A stretch of 9,632 nucleotides of DNA from Candidatus Firestonebacteria bacterium RIFOXYA2_FULL_40_8 (GTDB lineage Bacteria > Oederibacteriota > D2-FULL-39-29): NCBI GenBank assembly GCA_001778355.1, contig MFGS01000073.1, positions 9,843-19,474 of the forward strand, given 5' to 3'. Under the pieces are notes generated by a model, which was not told where the DNA came from, ran no database searches, and saw only the letters and a program-made list of their open reading frames with translations. Below, piece by piece: positions 5,170 through 9,632 of the stretch. The translations under genes were made by a program, and so were the position numbers. Positions within the stretch are counted from its first letter, which is position 1. Every line of letters begins with the position of its first letter.

Positions 5170-6165
5170 TTACTTATAACACTGGGTGTCTTCTGCTAGA
5201 TAGTCTCCTGATAGATGATATGCAAGAGCAGGGCAGCCGCGGCAATCTAAATATTCACATTCTTTACATTTTCCTTTCCTGGTGCCATTCATTATATTAT
5301 TTAGAACCGGAGAGTCTATTATTTTTTCCAGCGGCTCTTGTAATATGTTACCTATATTTAAACCAAACCTGCGGCAAGGATAAACATCGGCATTCGGCAT
5401 GATACAGAAGTTACTCTTTCCTATATTGCACTCTGCCCCGGAAAGATTCAGCTTTCCGTCTTTTAATATTTCAATCCAGAAAGCTCTCCAATCATATATA
5501 TCCAGCTTATCAGTTTGTTCTCCCGCAAGGTCAAGTATTGTTTCAGCAAGCTCTTTCCATTCATTTTTACTTAAGACCTCGCTTTTTATTTTACTTCCCT
5601 CTCCCATCGGAATAAATCTTTCTATTATCAAACCGTCTGCTTTTATTTCCCGGCACAATTTCACAAGCCCGGGAATACCGGACAGATTTGATTTCATCAC
5701 GGTAAACATCACGGTGACAGGAATGCCCTCTCTGGTAAGCATTTCAATGGATTTAACTGCGTTATCAAAAGAACCTTTTCCTCTGATTGAATCATTTACG
5801 GAAGGGACAGCTGATTCAAGGGAAACCTTAATACCTGAGAGTTTTTTCAGAGTTTTTAATCTGCTGATAGTCTCAGTATTAATAAGCATCCCGTTAGTTA
5901 TAATAATGTATTCCCGTGTCTCTTTTAAAGAATCAAGATAAGCGCAAAGGGGAAATAATTCTTTTTTTAAAAAAGGCTCCCCACCGGTAATATTATAAAC
6001 AATACCCGTATTTTTTGCCGAAGCCGTTAAAGAAATAGAATCCGCGATTTTTTTCAGACCGTCAATATCAAGTTCTGCCGCTGCCGTATAATTACTTTGA
6101 TAGCAATGCTTACACCGCAGATTGCAAATATCCGTTATATGCCATTGAAAATATAGTCCGCCCAC
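5170..6165 (-). CDS. Radical SAM/SPASM domain protein of unknown substrate
   Basis: A 331-residue enzyme. The radical SAM motif CNLRCKHC (C14, C18, C21) binds the SAM-cleaving [4Fe-4S] cluster, and NITGGEP (58-64) contacts SAM. Residues 246-329 form a SPASM domain with eight cysteines (C246, C254, C264, C300, C303, C308, C311, C329), enough for auxiliary iron-sulphur clusters, ending in the common GDYLAEDTQC pattern. SPASM enzymes mature peptides, modify proteins or work in cofactor synthesis; no precursor peptide is visible nearby. The start is GTG with AAAGGAT at a suitable distance, 76 nt after hypB, and the strong terminator follows, so it is probably the last gene of the maturation operon. 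Its place after HydE, HypA and HypB suggests a role in metal-centre or cofactor maturation, but that is guilt by association only. Confidence 0.85.
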   Translation of the reverse strand: MGGLYFQWHITDICNLRCKHCYQSNYTAAAELDIDGLKKIADSISLTASAKNTGIVYNITGGEPFLKKELFPLCAYLDSLKETREYIIITNGMLINTETISRLKTLKKLSGIKVSLESAVPSVNDSIRGKGSFDNAVKSIEMLTREGIPVTVMFTVMKSNLSGIPGLVKLCREIKADGLIIERFIPMGEGSKIKSEVLSKNEWKELAETILDLAGEQTDKLDIYDWRAFWIEILKDGKLNLSGAECNIGKSNFCIMPNADVYPCRRFGLNIGNILQEPLEKIIDSPVLNNIMNGTRKGKCKECEYLDCRGCPALAYHLSGDYLAEDTQCYK

Positions 6166-6241
6166 TTTTATCCTTTCCCGAAAACTGTTATTATTTATCC
6201 CTATTGCAGCCTTTTATGCAGTTTTTGATAAGTCGACCCTG

Positions 6242-6940
6242 TTATGAAACTCTAGAGGGTGGGCATGTTCTGTAATTCTTAAATGTCTTTATTCGTTTTT
6301 TCTCTAAATACTCAATAAACTCGTTGATTCCTTCTCCGTTAGTTGAAGAAATAAGAAACACTATAGAATCAGAATTGAGTGTTCTCAACTCTTTAAGCAC
6401 TCTTTTGATGTTATACTTAAAATGCTTAAGCATATCGATCTTTGAAATTATTACCGCGTCGGCATTAATAAACATCTGAGGGTATTTTACTACTTTATCA
6501 TCCCCTTCCGGTATGGAAGTTATCGCCACTCTTAAATGCTCTCCAAGTTTAAACTCCGACGGACAAACCAGATTTCCGATATTTTCCACAAATACAAAAT
6601 CCATCTTTTTTTTAAAAGTTTTAAAAGCCTTTAAAATCATTTTTGCGGAAAGATGACACGCGTTTCCTATCTGGTCTGTGTTTAAAAGGGCAATTGGAAC
6701 TTTTAAATTCTTAAGTTTCTGCGCGTCTCTGTCGGTCGCGACATCTCCTTCAATTATCGCAAAGGTGCCGGCCTTCTTCATCCTCTTTCCGGCAACAGAA
6801 AGCAAAGTTGTCTTCCCGCAACCGGGTCCGCCCATAATGTTGATAACATAAGAACCTTTTTCAGTAAAAATATCGTTTACTTTTTTTGCATAAGAATCAT
6901 TCTCATCAAGTATCGCTGCGCCAAGTTTAATACTTTTCAT
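6242..6940 (-). CDS. hypB: Hydrogenase nickel-incorporation GTPase HypB
   Basis: A 232-residue SIMIBI-class GTPase that with HypA loads Ni into [NiFe]-hydrogenase large subunits. Seen here: P-loop GGPGCGKTT (37-45), IEGDVATDRDA (63-73), the metal-binding pair C95-H96 in NACHLSAKM, VENIGNLVCPSEF with the third metal-site Cys C126, and EGDDKVVKYP (145-153). The guanine-specificity motif reads SKID (166-169) instead of NKxD. The N-terminal CxxCGC and His-rich nickel-storage segments of some HypB proteins are absent; the protein starts directly with the G domain region. It begins 3 nt after hypA, with GGAG as ribosome-binding site. Family assignment is secure. Which enzyme it serves is not: no [NiFe]-hydrogenase subunit is in the window and the fused partner upstream is an [FeFe]-type maturase. 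Confidence 0.93.
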   Translation of the reverse strand: MKSIKLGAAILDENDSYAKKVNDIFTEKGSYVINIMGGPGCGKTTLLSVAGKRMKKAGTFAIIEGDVATDRDAQKLKNLKVPIALLNTDQIGNACHLSAKMILKAFKTFKKKMDFVFVENIGNLVCPSEFKLGEHLRVAITSIPEGDDKVVKYPQMFINADAVIISKIDMLKHFKYNIKRVLKELRTLNSDSIVFLISSTNGEGINEFIEYLEKKRIKTFKNYRTCPPSRVS

Positions 6941-6943
6941 TTT

Positions 6944-7276
6944 TTATTCTCCGGAAATAGAAGAAATTTTCAGTTCAAGGCCGGAAGCGATCTTAACTCC
7001 AAAACCTCTGCATTTTTTACACTTCGATCCTGTTTTAACCGGAACACCGCAGCCCCCACAAATCATTTTAACGGGCAGTATTTTTATATATAGCCTTGAA
7101 TCTTTTAATCCTGTATTTTTTATACCGAGTTTATATGCCGTTTGAAGATAAGGAGAAACAACATTCCTCATTTCTCCAATTTCCAAACGTACTCTTTTTA
7201 AATGTTTTATTCCTGCTTTTTTGCATTCATTTTTCAGAGCGTGTATTATTGCCGCGGCTATTACGGCTTCATGCAT
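6944..7276 (-). CDS. hypA: Hydrogenase nickel-insertion metallochaperone HypA
   Basis: A 110-residue protein of normal HypA length. It starts with MHE, whose N-terminal His2 and Glu3 take part in nickel binding, followed by the typical RVRLEIGEM segment (28-36). The structural zinc site is C73, C76, C86 and C89 (CGGC and CKKC), with a somewhat short 9-residue gap. The C-terminus (ASGLELKISSIS) matches the family. HypA hands nickel to the hydrogenase large subunit together with HypB. Its ATG shares one base with the TGA of the HypC-HydE gene (TGATG), and hypB starts 3 nt downstream, so all three are co-translated. Confidence 0.93.
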   Translation of the reverse strand: MHEAVIAAAIIHALKNECKKAGIKHLKRVRLEIGEMRNVVSPYLQTAYKLGIKNTGLKDSRLYIKILPVKMICGGCGVPVKTGSKCKKCRGFGVKIASGLELKISSISGE

Positions 7277-8457
7277 CAGGCTAACCCTATATCCGTAGGC
7301 GCCCGCCCTATCGATTCAAGGAGTTTCAGAACTTCCGCTATCCTATCTTCCACCGTCTGTTCCATCCCTTTTCTCCCGGGATAGATCTCATAATGATCCC
7401 GGTATTTTTCCGGCGTAAGATTAATCATTAACGAATTTGCGCCGGACATCAGGCCTTTTCTGGCCCCGCCTTTCTTATCAAGCGTTTCAAGGGCTGTGGT
7501 CACCACTATCTTTGATTCAGGATAAAGAATCCTTGCCCTGGCTATGACGGTGAGTACCTCGTCCAGCGCGGGAATTCTCTCCTTCGCCAGAGGTGTACCT
7601 TTATGCGGAATAAAAGGCCCGAAGGAGAACATTTCAGGATTTATATCACCTGTAAGTCTGATATCCTCCATAAGGTCATATTCAGTCTGTCCCGGAAGAC
7701 CTATCAAAAAACCTGATATCACCAGGTAACCTATCTCTTTGAGTTTGTTTATTAGATCAATTCTATCTTTAAGCTTCTTCCCTTCCTTCATTTTTCCATA
7801 AATGATCTCATTGGCAGTTTCAAACCTGATGAGCGCTGATTTTGCGCCTGCTTCGTAAAGATTTTTGTAAACCGGCACCGGCCTATCCCCGATACTTAAA
7901 ACTATCAGTACGCCGCATTTTTCTCTTATTTTTTTAACAAGTTCCAGAAGTTTTTTCTCGGTATACCATGGATCTTCTCCGGATTGAAGCACAAGCGCTT
8001 TAAAACCAAGTTTGTTGACCGCCGTGTCCGCTTGTTTTACGATTTCATCAATGGTCATGCGATAGCGTTTTATTTCCCTGTTATTCTTCCTGATTCCACA
8101 ATACATACAATCGCAGGCGCAATAATTGGAAAATTCTATTATACCGTGTACACAACAGGAATTATCCTGATGTTTTTGTCTTGTGGCATTGGCAATCTGA
8201 TAGAGAGTCTTTGGTTCCCTGGCAAGCCGAAGGTCCTTTTCTTTCAATTTAAGAAATACTTCCTTCCAGTTTTGCAGCAGTTCTTGCGCCTCTTTTACCT
8301 CTACCGTAGAAACAACAAACCCGCCCTGGGCGTAAACATACTGTCCGGGCATAAGATCGTAGAACTCATTCTTGGCTTTTCTGATCTCGCCAAAGTATTC
8401 CACGGTGATCATTTTGCCGTCTATTTTAACCACTTTGCCGGGAATGGAATAGCACAT
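7276..8457 (-). CDS. HypC-HydE fusion: hydrogenase chaperone domain plus radical SAM [FeFe]-hydrogenase maturase
   Basis: A 393-residue two-domain protein. Residues 1-68 are a HypC domain: MCYSIPGKVVKIDG with the Fe-CO-CN-binding Cys2, then MPGQYVYAQGGFVV. The family His in the VHVGFA-type motif is replaced by Gln44. Residues 70-393 are HydE: the radical SAM motif CACDCMYC (C113, C117, C120), YRMTIDEIV, LQSGEDPWY, RFETAN, GFLIGLPGQT, the signature GPFIPHKGTPLA, TTALETLDKKGG and IYPGRKG. The C-terminal Cys triad for the extra cluster of Thermotoga HydE is missing; that cluster is dispensable in the family. HydE processes an Fe-CO-CN precursor made by HydG; HypC carries Fe(CN)2CO during [NiFe] maturation. 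No Shine-Dalgarno sequence is next to the ATG; GAGGAG lies about 60 nt upstream beyond a tandem repeat. The start is set by the obligatory N-terminal MC. Both domain calls are firm; the combined role is inference. Confidence 0.92.
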   Translation of the reverse strand: MCYSIPGKVVKIDGKMITVEYFGEIRKAKNEFYDLMPGQYVYAQGGFVVSTVEVKEAQELLQNWKEVFLKLKEKDLRLAREPKTLYQIANATRQKHQDNSCCVHGIIEFSNYCACDCMYCGIRKNNREIKRYRMTIDEIVKQADTAVNKLGFKALVLQSGEDPWYTEKKLLELVKKIREKCGVLIVLSIGDRPVPVYKNLYEAGAKSALIRFETANEIIYGKMKEGKKLKDRIDLINKLKEIGYLVISGFLIGLPGQTEYDLMEDIRLTGDINPEMFSFGPFIPHKGTPLAKERIPALDEVLTVIARARILYPESKIVVTTALETLDKKGGARKGLMSGANSLMINLTPEKYRDHYEIYPGRKGMEQTVEDRIAEVLKLLESIGRAPTDIGLA

Positions 8458-8473
8458 AAATACAAGTACGGAT

Positions 8474-8496
8474 TACTAAGTACTAAGTACTAAGTA
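8474..8496. repeat. Heptanucleotide tandem repeat (TACTAAG, 3.3 copies) in the hydE leader
   Basis: Three perfect TACTAAG units (8474-8480, 8481-8487, 8488-8494) plus two further bases lie 17 nt upstream of the HypC-HydE start codon. On the mRNA they read as CUUAGUA repeats between an SD-like GAGGAG and the ATG. Copy number could change by slippage. Confidence 0.8.
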
Positions 8497-8548
8497 TCGG
8501 GTACCTATTTGCTCCTCTAATGCAGAATTTATTTAAAATCTTTCTCTA

Positions 8549-8587
8549 AAAGAAAACGCACGAATCGGAATAATGCCGGCCCGTGCG
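8549..8587 (-). terminator. Moderate intrinsic terminator between the second receiver gene and hydE
   Basis: CGCACG (8557-8562) pairs with CGTGCG (8582-8587), with an inner CGG/CCG pairing after a 3x3 internal loop. On the minus strand the stem is followed by TTTTCTTTT. It ends about 90 nt before the HypC-HydE start, so hydE-hypA-hypB may depend on readthrough or on a promoter of its own that I could not identify. Confidence 0.5.
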
Positions 8588-8600
8588 CGAAAAAACAAAT

Positions 8601-8987
8601 TTATTTTATTATTTTACCGATTTCGGAAAGCAATTGTTCCGGTTTTACGGGTTTTTCAAGAACCGCTTTTACCGGAAGCCATTCCTTATCAGCTTCAAAA
8701 CCAAAAGGAAGGTTCATTTCTTTTCTTATTCCGGTAATCATAATTATCGGAATCTTGCTTAATTTTTCGTCTTTTGAAAGTTTCCTGCTGAATTCAAAGC
8801 CTTCATCTCTTTTTGTCATCATAACATCCAGAAGCAGAAGGTCGGGAACATTTTTGCTTATTATTTTAAGCCCGTCTTCACTGCTTGGAGCCGTATTTAC
8901 CGTAAAACCCTTGGATTCAAGAAGGTTCTTAGTTGCGTCAACAAAATCCGGATCATCATCTATGATCATTATGAACTTCTTTGCCAT
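8601..8987 (-). CDS. Stand-alone CheY-like receiver protein (second of a pair)
   Basis: A 128-residue receiver domain with no output domain. All catalytic residues are present: acidic D10-D12, phospho-acceptor D54 (LLLLDVMM), switch T85 (IIMITG) and K112-P113 (LEKPVKP). A longer beta4-beta5 loop contains DKEWLPVKAVLEKP, with W103 shared with the neighbouring receiver, so the two are paralogues of a special subtype. Similar receivers are found, to my recollection, near [FeFe]-hydrogenase genes in anaerobes. A strong ribosome-binding site (AAAGGAGGAAG) and an upstream extended -10 promoter are visible. Its sensor kinase is not in the window. It may regulate hydrogenase activity by protein contact rather than by DNA binding; that is inference. 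Confidence 0.9.
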   Translation of the reverse strand: MAKKFIMIIDDDPDFVDATKNLLESKGFTVNTAPSSEDGLKIISKNVPDLLLLDVMMTKRDEGFEFSRKLSKDEKLSKIPIIMITGIRKEMNLPFGFEADKEWLPVKAVLEKPVKPEQLLSEIGKIIK

Positions 8988-9008
8988 ACTTCCTCCTTTT
9001 GGTTTTTC

Positions 9009-9029
9009 AAAGCCCGAGAAAGGGGCTTT
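9009..9029 (-). promoter_or_regulatory. Hairpin in the 5' leader of the second receiver gene
   Basis: AAAGCCC (9009-9015) and GGGCTTT (9023-9029) form a perfect 7-bp stem with a 7-nt loop. It sits between the predicted start site (about 9045) and the Shine-Dalgarno sequence, ending about 10 nt before it. The following GAAAAACC has no U-run on the minus strand, so it is not a minus-strand terminator. On the plus strand an AT-rich stretch follows, but no plus-strand gene is there. It may stabilise the mRNA or modulate initiation. Confidence 0.5.
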
Positions 9030-9051
9030 ATATTTTTATTATTTCACATTA

Positions 9052-9060
9052 ATTATACCA
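9052..9060 (-). promoter_or_regulatory. Extended -10 promoter before the second receiver gene
   Basis: Minus strand TGGTATAAT (9052-9060) is a perfect TATAAT with the extended TGn element. No good -35 box lies 17 bp upstream (AGCAAA), as is tolerated with extended -10 promoters. Predicted start about 9045, leader about 58 nt. This would let the second receiver gene, and by readthrough hydE-hypA-hypB, be expressed separately from the NuoE-like gene. Confidence 0.5.
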
Positions 9061-9139
9061 TAAATACCGGAATATTTGCTTAAAAAATACATTCACGCTT
9101 GTTAAATAGTCTTTTTCAAAACACCCGATCAATATATAT

Positions 9140-9520
9140 TTACAACTTTTGTATCACCCCAAGTAAAATTGAGGGTTTTACGGGTTTATCCAGAATATAT
9201 TTAACATTTTGCCATTTTTTAATAATTTCCTCTTCCTTATCGGTAAACCCGGTTCTTTTAAAATAAGCCGTCAGGAATATCACAGGGATTTCGTTAAGGG
9301 CGTCATCTGAATTCATTTTTTCGGCTATCTCAAAACCGCTCGTTTCTGTAGTCATCAAAACATCCAGCAGCACCAAATCAGGTTTTGAGATTTTAATATG
9401 CTCTATGGCTTTTTCATCCTTGTTTTCCACGTCTACATTATAGTTTGCGGCTTCAAGAAAATTCTTAACAGCATCCGTGAAATCAGAATCGTCATCCACA
9501 AGCAGAATATTTTTGATCAC
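9140..9520 (-). CDS. Stand-alone CheY-like receiver protein (first of a pair)
   Basis: A 126-residue receiver domain without output domain. Acidic D9-D11, phospho-acceptor D53 (LVLLDVLM), switch T84 (VIFLTA) and K112-P113 (LDKPVKP) are all present. It shares the elongated beta4-beta5 loop and W103 (KKWQNVKYILDKP) with the receiver encoded 152 bp downstream, so the pair arose by duplication. The start is GTG with a good ribosome-binding site (GGGAGAAGG), 18 nt after the stop of the NuoE-like gene, so it is probably co-transcribed with that hydrogenase subunit. This suggests a phospho-signal tied to hydrogenase expression or activity. No terminator is evident after it. Confidence 0.9.
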   Translation of the reverse strand: MIKNILLVDDDSDFTDAVKNFLEAANYNVDVENKDEKAIEHIKISKPDLVLLDVLMTTETSGFEIAEKMNSDDALNEIPVIFLTAYFKRTGFTDKEEEIIKKWQNVKYILDKPVKPSILLGVIQKL

Positions 9521-9538
9521 TTGCCTTCTCCCTGAAAG

Positions 9539-9632
9539 CTATCTTCCTTTCTTCTCTGTTTTTTTGAATTTTTCAAGTATACCCGGAATTTTTTCCGGGA
9601 CCATCCTTACAAATATTTCCTCATTAACCTGC
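9539..9632 (-). CDS. C-terminal tail of a probable NuoE/HydC-like [2Fe-2S] subunit, cut by window edge
   Basis: Only the last 30 codons are present, ending with TAG at 9539-9541. The tail VNEEIF...MVPEKIPGILEKFKK resembles the end of NuoE/HydC thioredoxin-like ferredoxin subunits, whose usual pattern is a VNxxxYGxLTPEKVxxILEKY block after the last cluster cysteines. Such subunits carry electrons between NADH and the catalytic part of multimeric electron-bifurcating [FeFe]-hydrogenases (HydABC, HndABCD) or complex I. The downstream receivers and HydE fit the hydrogenase reading. The cluster-binding cysteines lie outside the window, so this call rests on a short match and on context. A receiver-encoding gene starts 18 nt downstream. 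Confidence 0.6.
   Translation of the reverse strand, partial: QVNEEIFVRMVPEKIPGILEKFKKTEKKGR

Noticed and set aside
5399..5941. A 180-codon open frame on the plus strand
   Set aside because: Antisense to the radical SAM/SPASM gene, Ser/Phe/Ile-rich as expected of an antisense frame, with no domain.
6242..6290. Possible frameshift at the hypB C-terminus (alternative frame reads TEHAHPLEFHN)
   Set aside because: All HypB motifs are complete before this point and HypB C-termini vary, so no frameshift is needed.
7984..8493. A 169-codon open frame on the plus strand
   Set aside because: It lies antisense to the HypC-HydE fusion, whose motifs are unmistakable; the translation has no recognisable domain.
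8474..8496. TACTAAG tandem repeat considered as a CRISPR or iteron array
   Set aside because: The unit is only 7 bp and repeats directly without spacers; no replication protein is near.
9009..9029. Hairpin considered as a terminator for the first receiver gene
   Set aside because: No U-tract follows on the minus strand, and it lies downstream of a promoter that would start the next transcript.

Overview
The window is an AT-rich bacterial segment in which every recognisable protein gene lies on the minus strand, so transcription runs from high to low coordinates. The gene mix points to an anaerobic, probably uncultivated bacterium: [FeFe]-hydrogenase-type parts, a radical SAM/SPASM enzyme, and PorV-like outer-membrane and FlgD-like secretion domains. 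Such combinations occur in Elusimicrobiota, Omnitrophota, Firestonebacteria, Goldbacteria and relatives. The phylum is a guess from gene content; no rRNA or other marker is present.

Right part (5100-9632): a hydrogenase-maturation neighbourhood. At the right edge is the C-terminal tail of a probable NuoE/HydC-like [2Fe-2S] subunit. Two stand-alone CheY-like receiver proteins follow, then a HypC-HydE fusion, HypA, HypB and a radical SAM/SPASM protein. The block closes with a strong intrinsic terminator at 5050-5080. hydE, hypA and hypB are tightly packed (1-nt overlap, then a 3-nt gap). The fusion is the most striking protein: a [NiFe]-type chaperone domain (HypC, which binds the Fe-CO-CN group) joined to an [FeFe]-type radical SAM maturase (HydE), co-transcribed with the nickel-insertion pair HypA/HypB.

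Middle (3960-5045): a DUF3800 gene with its own good promoter. Facing it on the plus strand is a very short transcription unit. It has a perfect TTGACA-17 bp-TATAAT promoter, about 35 nt of nested stem-loop and a U-tract that overlaps the DUF3800 stop codon. I read this as a small structured RNA paired with a DUF3800 protein, the best candidate for an undescribed two-component RNA/protein system here.

Left part (1-3980): a translationally coupled pair, a PorV/PorQ-family outer-membrane protein and a secreted HExxH metallopeptidase-like protein, both ending in FlgD/T9SS-like C-terminal domains. Next comes a 228-bp spacer with a compact multi-palindrome element flanked by 8-bp direct repeats. 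The leftmost gene is a ThiF/MoeB-family E1-like enzyme cut by the window edge. The PorV-like gene and the ThiF gene both have TATAAT boxes so close to ATG that their mRNAs should be leaderless.

No tRNA, rRNA, CRISPR array, transposase or phage gene is visible. No stretch over 300 bp lacks a gene.
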